Positions 54,945 through 63,626 are shown, numbered from the stretch's first letter. The stretch is DNA of 64,000 bases from Flavobacterium anhuiense (GCF_900101855.1 NZ_FMVC01000010.1:1-64000), one strand, 5' to 3'. The notes: generated by a model not told the origin, from the letters alone. Numbers and translations: made by a program.

Positions 54945-55021
54945 TAGTAGAGTTAATTTAAAACATTTTCAATTTACTTACAAAAACAGCTGTAAATTAA
55001 AGGATTACAAACTAAAAAAAA

Positions 55022-55876
55022 TTACTGCAATTGCGATAAAAATATAAAAACAACCGCTATAAGAGCTAAAAACAGTCCCAAAATATTTATTTTAGATAGT
55101 TTTTCTTTGAAGAAAAAAGCGCCAATAAGAGTTCCTAAAATAATTACCCCCATATTCATTCCGGCAAAAACTGTCGATGGATTTTCTGAAAATGCTTTAT
55201 GCGCTTTTAAATAGAATAATATATTCCCGAAGTTGAAAATTCCAACCAATATTCCGAAAGGAATGCTTTTTAGAACAAAATTTTCTTTCGCTATAAATAG
55301 CTTATACAGCACGATTACAATAGAAACGGCAAAAGCAATTAAGAAAACAAAAAATAAAGATGTTGTATAAGGAACTACAGTATACAAAGCTATTTTCTTA
55401 AAAAGAATGTCTATTATTCCAAAACCAAGTAAAACTGTTGCTGGATAAATCCATTTGTTTTCTGCGTTGTCTGATGGCTTTTTTAAGATAAATAAAAGTG
55501 CTGCAAAACCAACTAAAACTCCAATAACTTTATAACTATTAAATCCTTCATTAAATAACAGCCAAGCCGCCAAAATCGGAATAAACAATGATAATCTTTG
55601 TGCAGCATCTGTCTTTGCAATTCCCATATATTTTATAGAAAGTGCGAGAAACAGAAATAATATTGGAAGTAAAATTCCAACAGAAGTATAAATTTCTAAT
55701 GGCGCATTATGATCTAATTCTTTGAGATTTGGACTAAAAGTGAAATAGCAAAGTGCAATTGCCGCTATATAATTGAATGAAATTATCTGAGAAGGATTAG
55801 CATTATATTTTCTTGAAATTTTGAATATAACGCCAACTGTAACACTGCATAAGATGCTTAAAATAAGAAACAACAT
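55022..55876 (-). CDS. EamA/DMT-superfamily transporter
   Basis: 284 aa from the ATG at 55876; a TTG 36 bases upstream is in frame but the ATG starts directly in TM1 (MLFLILSILCSVTVGVIFKI). Ten membrane helices in two EamA-like halves; second half ends GTLIGAFFFKEKLSKINILG-LFLALIAVVFIFL. Drug/metabolite exporter or nucleotide-sugar-like transporter; substrate unknown. Ends 123 bp before the leader ORF. Confidence 0.85.
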   Translation of the reverse strand: MLFLILSILCSVTVGVIFKISRKYNANPSQIISFNYIAAIALCYFTFSPNLKELDHNAPLEIYTSVGILLPILFLFLALSIKYMGIAKTDAAQRLSLFIPILAAWLLFNEGFNSYKVIGVLVGFAALLFILKKPSDNAENKWIYPATVLLGFGIIDILFKKIALYTVVPYTTSLFFVFLIAFAVSIVIVLYKLFIAKENFVLKSIPFGILVGIFNFGNILFYLKAHKAFSENPSTVFAGMNMGVIILGTLIGAFFFKEKLSKINILGLFLALIAVVFIFLSQLQ

Positions 55877-55990
55877 AAATTTATATTTGGATTGTAAAAG
55901 TAAGTATTGCAAAATAAAAAAGTCCAGCCAGTTTTAAAAAACCAGCTAGACCAGATTAAGTTTTAATGCAATTCAATAAAATTTAATTTA

Positions 55991-56124
55991 AACACATAGA
56001 ATCATAGATTTTATTCTTTTCTGTTTAAGATTGCAAAAAAAGCAAGCTTTAACACATAGCTATGTGAATTTAAATTAGTGAAACGCCTTTTTCTCAATTT
56101 GTAAAAACTATGTTTCTATGTGTT
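55991..56124. repeat. Dispersed palindromic repeat family A, copy 4
   Basis: Outer arms AACACATAGAATCATAG / CTATGTTTCTATGTGTT; inner AACACATAGCTATGTGAAT; motif TTAGTGAAACGCCTTTTTC. Nearly the same as copy 3. It fills the space between the MoxR stop (56148, minus strand) and the EamA start, so it may act as terminator of the MoxR gene. Confidence 0.85.
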
Positions 56125-56147
56125 AAACAAAAACTTCATCTCATTTT

Positions 56148-57611
56148 TTAGAACTTACTAATATAACTTCCGTAAATATCTCTAAACTGATTTCCTTTTG
56201 CAAAACGGTCTTTACTCAGTTTTTTATATTCAACCAACCCCCAAAGGATGAATTCTTTCATAAAATAAATATCTTCTTTTGCTAATTGTGGCTGGTATTT
56301 TTTTAATAATTCATCCAGCGGCGTTACTTCATCTAAAATACTTTTGTATTCTGCATCAGAAGCGTCATCTAATAATTCAAATCCACTTTCCGCGAAAAAC
56401 CATTCTACAATATCAGAATATGGTGTTTTTTCGTCTGGCTTTTCTAATTTTTCTATTTTAGGGAAATATTCTGGGAATAAAGTTCTAATCGCAGATCCAA
56501 TCAGACTTTCCGCTACAACATCAGCTCCCTCCTGCTCTCCTTCGTAAACTAATTCTACTTTTCCTGTAATGGCTGGAATGATTCCGATAAAATCAGACAA
56601 ACGCAAAGTGGTTTTATCAACACCAGAAATTAAGGCACGGCGTTCTGCAGTACTGATTAAATTTTCGAAAGCTGTAATACTCATTCTGGCACTTACACCA
56701 CTTTTATTGTCGATGTATTCGCTTTCTCGGGCTTCAAAACTGATTTGCTCTAAAATATCTCTGGCCAAACTCGGAACGTAAACAACGTCGGTTTGGTTTT
56801 TATCTAATTTTGATTCTTGTTCTGTAATCGTTCTTGCAATTTCGATACTTTCTGGATAATGCGTCAGAATCTGAGAACCGATTCTATCTTTTAAAGGCGT
56901 TACAATACTTCCTCTATTGGTATAATCTTCCGGATTTGCTGTGAAAACAAACTGCATATCGAGAGGCATTCTCAATTTAAAACCTCTAATTTGAATATCG
57001 CCTTCTTGCAGAATATTAAATAATGCCACTTGAATTCTGGCTTGCAAATCGGGTAATTCGTTGATTACAAAAATACAGCGATTCGCTCTTGGAATCATTC
57101 CGAAGTGTATTACGCGATCGTCTGCATAAGACAGTTTTAAATTTGCTGCTTTAATTGGGTCAACATCGCCAATTAAATCGGCAACCGTTACATCTGGAGT
57201 GGCAAGTTTTTCGAAGAAACGTTCACTTCTGTGCAGCCATGCAATTGGCGTTTCATCTCCTTTTTCTGCGATTAAATCCTTTGCAAAACGAGAAATCGGA
57301 TGTAACGGATCGTCATTGATTTCTGAACCTTCCACAAACGGAATATATTCATCCAATAATTCGACCATTTTACGAGCCAAACGCGTTTTCGCTTGTCCGC
57401 GAAGTCCCAACAAATTGATATTATGACGAGATAAAATTGCGCGTTCCAATTCTGGAATTACGGTATTTTCGAATCCGTGAACACCTTCAAAAACAGGTTT
57501 TCCCGATTTGATTTTTTCACGAAGATTATTTCGCAATTCGTCTTTAATGCTTGTACTTTTATATCCAGCGGCTTTTAATTGACCTAATGTCTTTATAGTT
57601 TTTATTTCCAT
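56148..57611 (-). CDS. MoxR-type AAA+ ATPase (magnesium-chelatase-like)
   Basis: 487 aa. Walker A variant GLRGQAKT (69-76; last Gly is Ala), Walker B ANRCIFVINELPDLQARIQV, sensor 1 FVFTANPEDYTNRGS and an arginine-rich sensor-2 region. The 'LLGLRGQAKTRL' and 'INELPDL' motifs characterise the bacterial ChlI/MoxR subgroup that works with VWA proteins as a chaperone or metal-insertion helper. Its VWA partner (57802-58920) is upstream in the same direction, 190 bp away. Confidence 0.88.
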   Translation of the reverse strand: MEIKTIKTLGQLKAAGYKSTSIKDELRNNLREKIKSGKPVFEGVHGFENTVIPELERAILSRHNINLLGLRGQAKTRLARKMVELLDEYIPFVEGSEINDDPLHPISRFAKDLIAEKGDETPIAWLHRSERFFEKLATPDVTVADLIGDVDPIKAANLKLSYADDRVIHFGMIPRANRCIFVINELPDLQARIQVALFNILQEGDIQIRGFKLRMPLDMQFVFTANPEDYTNRGSIVTPLKDRIGSQILTHYPESIEIARTITEQESKLDKNQTDVVYVPSLARDILEQISFEARESEYIDNKSGVSARMSITAFENLISTAERRALISGVDKTTLRLSDFIGIIPAITGKVELVYEGEQEGADVVAESLIGSAIRTLFPEYFPKIEKLEKPDEKTPYSDIVEWFFAESGFELLDDASDAEYKSILDEVTPLDELLKKYQPQLAKEDIYFMKEFILWGLVEYKKLSKDRFAKGNQFRDIYGSYISKF

Positions 57612-57801
57612 TGTGTTGAAATATAGTTTTTGTTTGTTTATTGATGTGTGCTTCGACTCCGCTCAGCATGACAATTAATAGGTTAGACTCACTGCAGTGC
57701 GTCTCTACGATATTCGTTGCTTATATTCATCTTCAAAAGAAACCTTTATCACTTTGTCTCTTTGTTACTTTGCTATTCAGAACCTTAGTATCCTAGCAAC
57801 C

Positions 57802-58920
57802 CTATTTAATCCTCTTCTTCCTATTTGCTTCATAATCCTCAAAAATCATTTCACCCAAACCTTTAATTCCGGTATAAAATGCTTTCCCTTGATTAGCCTC
57901 AGTAAACTGATTTACAAAACGCTGTAAATACGGATCTCTCGCAATCATAAAAGTCGTAATCGGAATATGGAGTTTTCTTGCCTGTTGTGCTTGAGTATAG
58001 CATTTATCGACAATGTATTCGTCCAAACCATTACTATTCATATAATAAGAACCATCTCGCTCGCGGACGCAACTTGGTTTTCCGTCAGTGATCATAAAAA
58101 TCTGCTTGTTGGTGTTGCGTTTTCTTCGCAAAATATCCATCGCCAATTGCAATCCCGCAACTGTATTGGTATGATATGGTCCAACTTGCAAATACGGCAA
58201 ATCTTTTATCGGAATGGTCCAGGCATCATTACCAAAAACCAAAATATCTAGTGTATCTTTTGGGTACCTTGTTGTGATTAATTCTGCCAAAGCCATAGCA
58301 ACTTTTTTTGCAGGAGTAATTCGGTCTTCGCCATACAAAATCATACTGTGGCTAATGTCGATCATTAAAACGGTACTCATTTGAGCTTTATACTGAGCAT
58401 CTTCTACAATCAAATCGTTTTCAGTCAGCATAAAACTTTCTACACCATTATTGACTTGAGCATTTCGAAGACTTTCCGTTAATGAGATTCTCTCTAAACT
58501 GTCTCCAAAATTATATTCGCGGAATTCTCCTGTGTGTTCATCGCCGCTTCCAGCATATTTTGTTTTATGATTTCCGTTTCCAGACTTTTTCAAGTTTCCA
58601 AAAATCTGATCCAACGCTTGCTGTCTAATGGCTCTTTCAGTTTTTGCTGTAATGCCAAAACCAGAACTTCCATCACCTTTTACTTCATCTCTGATGTACC
58701 CTTTTTTCTTAAGGTCTTCGATAAAATCGTCAATAGTATAGTTCTCGTCGGTAAGTTTGTATTCTTTGTCCAGTTCCCGAAGCCAGTTGATGGCTTCGTC
58801 AAAATCACCCGAAGTATGGGTGATCAACTCTTTAAAAATCGTAAAAAGTTTGTCAAACGGAGACTGAAAAGGAGCTTCGTAAGTCTTAAAATAAAAGCCT
58901 TTTTTAAATTCGTTTTTCAT
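57802..58920 (-). CDS. VWA-domain protein, MoxR partner
   Basis: 372 aa, no signal peptide. N-terminal ~180 residues are helical; the VWA domain (~180-350) has the MIDAS motif LMIDISHSMIL (Asp188, Ser190, Ser192), with QIFMITDGKPSC supplying the later Asp. Paired MoxR/VWA proteins assemble or activate other proteins with ATP and divalent metal. 190 bp separate it from the ATPase gene; the spacer includes a GCTTCGACTCCGCTCAGC repeat. A TAACAGTGTTA palindrome lies 86 bp upstream. Confidence 0.88.
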   Translation of the reverse strand: MKNEFKKGFYFKTYEAPFQSPFDKLFTIFKELITHTSGDFDEAINWLRELDKEYKLTDENYTIDDFIEDLKKKGYIRDEVKGDGSSGFGITAKTERAIRQQALDQIFGNLKKSGNGNHKTKYAGSGDEHTGEFREYNFGDSLERISLTESLRNAQVNNGVESFMLTENDLIVEDAQYKAQMSTVLMIDISHSMILYGEDRITPAKKVAMALAELITTRYPKDTLDILVFGNDAWTIPIKDLPYLQVGPYHTNTVAGLQLAMDILRRKRNTNKQIFMITDGKPSCVRERDGSYYMNSNGLDEYIVDKCYTQAQQARKLHIPITTFMIARDPYLQRFVNQFTEANQGKAFYTGIKGLGEMIFEDYEANRKKRIK

Positions 58921-59005
58921 AAATCTAAAATTACATCTTTTTGGAATTATGAAAAACGAAACGTTTATTAATTTTTAGTTAAAATATTTAACCAAAAATC
59001 TCAAC

Positions 59006-59016
59006 TAACAGTGTTA
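59006..59016. promoter_or_regulatory. TAACAGTGTTA palindrome identical to the efflux tetR operator
   Basis: Exact 11-bp copy of operator 1 at 10516-10526, upstream of the VWA gene (minus strand) in the 106-bp gap before the YchJ-like gene. The following GATGTAATAATTATT echoes the AT tail of the efflux operators. It could recruit the same TetR or a relative. Confidence 0.4.
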
Positions 59017-59026
59017 GATGTAATAA

Positions 59027-59425
59027 TTATTCAAAATTTCCATCCAAATAATACCAAGCCTCATTTTCGAATTTAAAAGTAGAAAATTCATAATGCACTT
59101 GCGGTTTATTATCTGAATCTAAAAAATAAGCTTTGAATTCTACTGTGTTTTCTGAAAAGCTTAGAATTTCTAATTTCTGCCATTTATTGGAAACTGCCCA
59201 TCTTAAAATTTCGGGCTTTGAATAATACTTTCTTTCCGAAACATAAGTAGTTTCCATCAAATAATCGGCATTATGAGTGGCATATGCCGAATATCTGGAA
59301 CGCATTAAAGCCAATGCTGTAGGCGCTTTTTGACCGCCATTTAGATACAGTCCGCAACAGTTTTTAAATAACAGTCCTGTATCGCAGAAACATTTTTTAC
59401 TCTCCATCGACTGGTTCTTCTCCAT
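59027..59425 (-). CDS. ychJ: YchJ-like SEC-C motif protein
   Basis: 132 aa (or 126 from the second Met at 59407). N-terminal zinc-binding SEC-C motif CFCDTGLLFKNCC (C-x-C...C-C), then the NTF2-like domain ALMRSRYSAYATHNADYLME and RWAVSNKWQKLEILSF of the UPF0225/YchJ family. Function unknown. Starts within the end of the preceding gene (29-bp overlap). Confidence 0.85.
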   Translation of the reverse strand: MEKNQSMESKKCFCDTGLLFKNCCGLYLNGGQKAPTALALMRSRYSAYATHNADYLMETTYVSERKYYSKPEILRWAVSNKWQKLEILSFSENTVEFKAYFLDSDNKPQVHYEFSTFKFENEAWYYLDGNFE

Positions 59426-59630
59426 TAATTTTTACATGAAGCTGATTTAGCAAAACTTGATAACGGGTAATTTCTCTCACTTCTTCATCCTCCTCAGCAA
59501 AATCAATCATTTCATCCAATGTTTCGCTTACTTCCAACAATTTGTTGTTTGCTTCTCTGTCGTTTTTCGCAGCAATCAAATCAATGATTTCCTGTACGTT
59601 TGATTTTAGGTTTTCGAATTTACTATTCAT
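59397..59630 (-). CDS. Small acidic coiled protein, coupled to ychJ
   Basis: 77 aa, strongly helical and acidic (LDEMIDFAEEDEEVREITRY). No recognised domain. Its 3' end overlaps the YchJ-like start by up to 29 bp, so the two should be co-translated. Conservation unknown. Confidence 0.65.
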   Translation of the reverse strand: MNSKFENLKSNVQEIIDLIAAKNDREANNKLLEVSETLDEMIDFAEEDEEVREITRYQVLLNQLHVKINGEEPVDGE

Positions 59631-59712
59631 TTGTTTATTGTTTGTTTTGTTTCAGCTTTCAAGTTTGAGTTTCGCTTCGTTAACTTGTAACTTGAAACCT
59701 GAAACAAATATT

Positions 59713-59859
59713 TTACTCTTCGTTTTTACTTTCGTTGAATTTCTTCACGATTTCTTTTAATTTTTCTTTTCGGGCAATTTCTGCTTGTTTGGCTTTTGCT
59801 TGGGCTTTGTGCAATTTATCGTTGTGCTTTTTGATGTTTTTTTCGTTATTGCGTCCCAT
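59713..59859 (-). CDS. 48-aa basic/charged small protein
   Basis: MGRNNEKNIKKHNDKLHKAQ then AKAKQAEIARKEKLKEIVKK and FNESKNEE. Lys/Glu-rich single helix. Its ATG shares one base with the stop of the upstream gene (59859-60401), a TAATG coupling that supports it being a real gene. Confidence 0.65.
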   Translation of the reverse strand: MGRNNEKNIKKHNDKLHKAQAKAKQAEIARKEKLKEIVKKFNESKNEE

Positions 59860-60401
59860 TATAGTTCTCTTTTAATTTGTTCCAAAGTTTTTTCAGTAAA
59901 AATTAATTCGTTGATAAGCTGTTTTCGTAAATCATCAATATCATCATAATCTAAATGCTTTGCCCAATTGGTCAGTTGTTGCAGATTTCTAATCTGTTTT
60001 AATCTTTTTGTGGTTTCAGCACTTGTTCTCAACACCGCTTTTCCATCATATTCAGGATTATTTTTATGCTGATAATTGGCTAGATTTTTTTCAAAATCGG
60101 CTTCTATATAATACAGTTTATCAGTTGCATTATCAGGATAAAATTCTGTCCATTTTGCAAAACCAATTTTAGTCTTTGATTCTGTTTCAGGATCACGGGC
60201 AATCAAGCGCCACTTACTATTGGCCAGTCTTCCCCAATGATTAGAAACGCGATACATTCCTTCTTCCGTATAATAATAGGTACTTCCTGCTTTGCTTTCA
60301 AACTGTTTTTTAAAACCTTTTATGGCATCTGGAAGTACTTCGTTAAAAGCACAAAAAGTGTTTTTAAAAGAATTAGGATGTGGCTTAAAGTTTTTCTGCA
60401 T
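59859..60401 (-). CDS. Hypothetical protein
   Basis: 180 aa (MQKNFKPHPNSFKNTFCAFN...). Soluble, alpha/beta; contains YYYTEEGMYRVSNHWGRLAN, WTEFYPDN and a basic helical C-terminus (TTKRLKQIRNLQQLTNWAKH). The 'YRVSNHWGRLANSKWRL' stretch looks like a conserved binding motif but I do not recognise the family. Head of a coupled small-gene chain. Confidence 0.65.
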   Translation of the reverse strand: MQKNFKPHPNSFKNTFCAFNEVLPDAIKGFKKQFESKAGSTYYYTEEGMYRVSNHWGRLANSKWRLIARDPETESKTKIGFAKWTEFYPDNATDKLYYIEADFEKNLANYQHKNNPEYDGKAVLRTSAETTKRLKQIRNLQQLTNWAKHLDYDDIDDLRKQLINELIFTEKTLEQIKREL

Positions 60402-60487
60402 GCTGCAAATATACTCAGATTACGGCGAACTCCCTAAAACAAACCTAAATTGCTTACCTTTGCTTCTTAATTCAAAACAAAAAAATC

Positions 60488-60733
60488 ATGTCTAAAGATA
60501 TAGAACAAAAAATGCCGCAAAAAGGAGTTTTTACCGGCATTATCGAAAAAGATGAAAATAATAATTATTTCTGCGGAGAATATCTTTTAGACTATAAAAT
60601 GGTTCAAGCGAAATTTAATGTCGGCGATTGGATTACCATAAAATCGGTTATCGAAAATCCAAGCGACATGAGCTATGATAAATATCCTAAAAAATCAAGA
60701 AACTTCGATAAGGCCAATCATAAACCGGAATAG
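60488..60733 (+). CDS. Small hypothetical protein
   Basis: 81 aa. Beta-rich (GVFTGIIEKDENNNYFCGEY, AKFNVGDWITIKSVIENP), possibly an OB-like or SH3-like fold, with a charged tail. Divergent from 59859-60401, 86 bp apart. No family recognised. Confidence 0.55.
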   Translation: MSKDIEQKMPQKGVFTGIIEKDENNNYFCGEYLLDYKMVQAKFNVGDWITIKSVIENPSDMSYDKYPKKSRNFDKANHKPE

Positions 60734-61150
60734 ATTTATTTTGTTTCAGGTTTCAAGTTTCATGTTTTGTTGGAACGCTTTTTTTTAACGCAAAGAACGC
60801 TAAGTTTATTTTTTCTGAGTGTTATAAATTGAGAAGATTTAAGTTCGCAAAGCTTTGTATACATAAAGCTTTGCGAACTTAATGTTTATGAACATTTTGC
60901 TTAAAAAAACTTTGTGCTCTTTGCGTGCTTTGCGGTAAAAAAAATCTTAGCGTTCTTTGCGTACTTTGGGTACTTTGCGGTAAAAAAAACGATTCCACTA
61001 TTCAGTTAATGTTTTAATACCCCAACTTTCTTGAATATTTTTTACATCAAAACTAAAAAGTTAAAAAAAAGTGTACCTTTGCAAAAAATTTGTCGATTTG
61101 AACTAAAAAAGAACGATTTCAAACTAATAGACAAGTAGTTACCTTTATTT
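60734..61150. other. 417-bp intergenic region: repeat family C and promoter
   Basis: Holds the nested repeat 60788-60962 and further CTTTGCG-type decay products, then TACCTTTG (61074-61081), a good -7 box 70 bp before the J-domain gene. No ORF. Confidence 0.6.
60788..60962. repeat. Nested palindromic repeat, family C copy 2
   Basis: Outer arms ACGCAAAGAACGCTAAG (60788-60804) and CTTAGCGTTCTTTGCGT (60946-60962), perfect 17 bp; inner hairpin AAGTTCGCAAAGCTTT (60841-60856) / AAAGCTTTGCGAACTT (60865-60880), perfect 16 bp. Same design as 39479-39610. Confidence 0.85.
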
Positions 61151-61591
61151 ATGAAAAAAATAGTTGAATACCGCAAGTTACTAAACGTAGACAAAACTGC
61201 AGAATTAAAAGATTTAAAAACAATTTATCGTAATGCGATGAAAGAATCTCATCCTGATAAATTTGTTGGAAATGAAGCTGGTTTAAAAGAAGCAGAAGAA
61301 AAAAGTAAAACGATTATCGAAGCTTACCACTTTTTAGTAAGTATTCACCCTGATACTATTAAACTTAATTTACCTGAATACACAGAAACAATTTCGACTT
61401 GTTCTATCACAGATTTTAAATATGTTGAAGGGCGTTTGATTATTGACTTTTCTAACGGAAGTGTCTATGAATACATCAGTGTTCCTAAAGCAACTTACGT
61501 GAAAATGGTAAATGCTGATTCTCCTGCAAGATTTGCAAAAAGACATATTTTAAATGCTTTTACTTGGAGAAAGAAAACAAATCAAGAATAG
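61151..61591 (+). CDS. J-domain protein with C-terminal KTSC domain
   Basis: 146 aa. Residues ~5-65 form a J domain (YRKLLNVDKTAELKDLKTIY, then the HPD loop in ESHPDKF), the Hsp70-stimulating motif. Residues ~85-140 form a KTSC-like domain: TCSITDFKYVEGRLIIDFSN and YEYISVPKATYVKMV, ending ILNAFTWRKK. KTSC domains are linked to lysyl-tRNA synthetase-like or nucleic-acid contexts. Fusion of the two gives a small co-chaperone of unknown client. Own promoter and terminator. Confidence 0.88.
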   Translation: MKKIVEYRKLLNVDKTAELKDLKTIYRNAMKESHPDKFVGNEAGLKEAEEKSKTIIEAYHFLVSIHPDTIKLNLPEYTETISTCSITDFKYVEGRLIIDFSNGSVYEYISVPKATYVKMVNADSPARFAKRHILNAFTWRKKTNQE

Positions 61592-61612
61592 TTTTATAAC
61601 ACTATATTTTAT

Positions 61613-61647
61613 AAAAAAGCACTCTATTAAACGAGTGCTTTTTTTAT
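61613..61647 (+). terminator. Terminator after the J-domain/KTSC gene
   Basis: AAAAAAGCACTC / GAGTGCTTTTTTT stem with a TATTAAAC loop. Confidence 0.8.
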
Positions 61648-61853
61648 GCCAAAAATTTAAAAATTTGAATAGAGATCTCTCAAATATGTTCCACATTAAG
61701 AGTTTCTCATCAAATCAAGCCAACAAACATACTGATTTCATGCGTTTTAAGACTAAAAAAACTATAACAAAATTTTAGGTTACAAAATTCTGTATGTTTT
61801 ATATTTTTAGATACTTTTGTCACACAAATCAATTAACTAATTAATTTTTTATA

Positions 61854-63020
61854 ATGAAAAAAATACTTTTTGTACTTACAGCTTCTGCGGCTATCATTTC
61901 TTGCAGCAAAGTTAAAGATGGAGAATACCTTATTACAGGTACTGCTACAGGAATTGAAAACGGAAAAACTATCATCTTACAAGGTCAGGACCCTGCTACG
62001 AGAATGCCAGTTTCTCTTGATACAGTAAAAGTTGAAAACGGAAAATTTGAAATAAAAGGAAAAGTTACAGAACCAGCTTTCCACACATTAATTTTACAAG
62101 GTGCTAATGGTCCTATCCCATTCATCCTTGAAACTGGAGAAATTAATATTGCTATTGATAAAGATAGTATCCACAAATCTAAAATCTCTGGAACTTACAA
62201 CAACGACGAGTATTTTGCTTTCATGGAAGAAATGAATAAAACTCAAAAAAGTTTAATTGATTTCCAAAAAAAGAACAATGAAAAAATGAAACAAGCTCAA
62301 CAAGCGCAAGATACAGCAGTTATCAATGGCTTGATGAAACAATATATGGAAATTCAGAAAGAAGTACAAGAAAGCAGCAAAAAGAAATATTTAACTTATG
62401 CTGAAGGTCACCCTAAATCTTTCATTACAGCTTTAATAATCCAAAGTTTATTGAATGATCCAACAGCTGACATGAAAAAATTAGAAGGACTTTACAATGG
62501 TTTGGATGAGTCTTTAAAGAATACTGCTCCTGGAAAAGAAATCAAAACTAGATTTGGTCAAGCAAAAATGCCGTCTGTTGGTGCTACAGCTCCACCAGTA
62601 GGCAGCGCTAAATGAAGAGCAGATTTTTCGGCTCCAAATCCGGAAGGAAAAGTAGTTTCGCTTAAAGAAAGCTTAGGCAAAGTAACTATCGTAGATTTCT
62701 GGGCTTCTTGGTGCGGACCATGCCGACAAGAAAACCCTCATGTAGTAGCTCTATACAAAGAGTTCCATTCTAAAGGATTAAACATTGTTGGAGTATCACT
62801 AGATAAAGATGCGGCAAAATGGAAAGAAGCTATTGCAAAAGACGGTTTGACTTGGACTCATGTTTCAAATCTTAAATTTTGGGATGAGCCAATTGCAAAA
62901 CAATATAATGTTGAGTCTATTCCTGCAACTTTCATTCTAGATGCATCAGGAAAAGTCGTAGCTCAGGACTTAAGAGGTGCTGAACTTAAAGCAAAAATCC
63001 AAGAATTGTTAGCTAAATAA
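61854..63020 (+). pseudogene. TlpA-like thioredoxin lipoprotein gene interrupted by in-frame TGA
   Basis: A lipoprotein signal (MKKILFVLTASAAIIS-C) and DUF4369-like domain (GEYLITGTATGIENGKTIIL) lead into a helical linker; the reading frame hits TGA at 62613-62615 (codon 254). In the same frame, without any shift, the sequence continues as DFSAPNPEGKVVSLKESLG, VDFWASWCGPCRQEN (redox CGPC at codons 287-290), SIPATFILDASGKVV, to a TAA at 63018. So one 388-codon gene of periplasmic disulfide-reductase type is cut in two. Compared with the consensus 'vGaxAPdFsaP', 62595-62621 (nine codons including TGA) look extra. Upstream TACTTTTG (61812-61819) is a good -7 box. Readthrough or sequencing error are alternatives. 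Confidence 0.8.
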
Positions 63021-63040
63021 TTCTACATTTAAAATAAAAC

Positions 63041-63069
63041 AAAAAAATCTCCCTAGTGGAGATTTTTTT
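63041..63069 (+). terminator. Terminator after the TlpA-like gene
   Basis: AAAAATCTCC / GGAGATTTTT with CTAGT loop and T tract. Confidence 0.8.
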
Positions 63070-63477
63070 GTTGTTTTGAGAAATATGCCATTTAAAAGTA
63101 AAATTTCATCAAAATGAAGTAGCAACTCTGATTTAAAATATAATGTTTACAAAAATAGAATAAACCCTATTTCAAACAGCATCTAATAATTTGTTTCCTC
63201 TTTAATATTCACTCAAAACATCAATAAAAGTAATGGTTAGAAGTTTTATTAAAGAAAAATCTACAACAGAAAGCCAAAAAACGTAATAAGAATATTCTTA
63301 TTCCAAAAAATAAATTTTAAAAAACACAATTTGAAAGTTTTTTATTTTATTCAATTCCAATGAATTAAAAAATAACCTTAAAATAACTTAAAATTAAGTC
63401 CTTTATTTGTTTGGAAATGTAGAAAACGTTCCTATCTTTGCAACCGCTTAGAACAATAAGCGCAACGCTAGAGATTC
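63070..63477. other. 408-bp non-coding spacer before tRNA-Tyr
   Basis: AT-rich, no ORF. Only the tRNA promoter at 63410-63440 is recognisable. Confidence 0.5.
63410..63440 (+). promoter_or_regulatory. Promoter of tRNA-Tyr
   Basis: TTTG (63410-63413), exactly 19 bp, TATCTTTG (63433-63440): textbook Bacteroidota -33/-7 boxes, 37 bp before the tRNA. Confidence 0.8.
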
Positions 63478-63558
63478 GGGGAGATACTCAAGCGGCCAAC
63501 GAGGGCAGACTGTAAATCTGCTGTGAAAACTTCGCAGGTTCGAATCCTGCTCTCCCCA
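63478..63558 (+). tRNA. tRNA-Tyr (GTA anticodon)
   Basis: 81 nt. Acceptor GGGGAGA (63478-63484) pairs with TCTCCCC (63551-63557), discriminator A63558. D arm CTCAAGCGGCCAACGAG, anticodon stem GCAGA/TCTGC with loop CTGTAAA (GTA), extended variable arm TGTGAAAACTTC typical of type II tRNA-Tyr, T arm GCAGG-TTCGAAT-CCTGC. CCA is not encoded. It carries a recombinase gene immediately downstream. Confidence 0.95.
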
Positions 63559-63626
63559 CGGAACGGCTGAAAAGCCAGAAAACTTAAAGTTTTCAAACTT
63601 TTCAAAAAGCCACAAAAAATGTCTTA

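Noticed and set aside
62613-62615. Selenocysteine at the TGA of the TlpA-like gene
   Set aside because: The TGA is in a linker, not in the redox motif, which keeps both Cys, and no SECIS-like hairpin is evident.
62626-62676. Separate short ORF starting at the ATG overlapping the TGA (62612)
   Set aside because: It is in another frame and stops after 17 codons; the thioredoxin domain is not in that frame.
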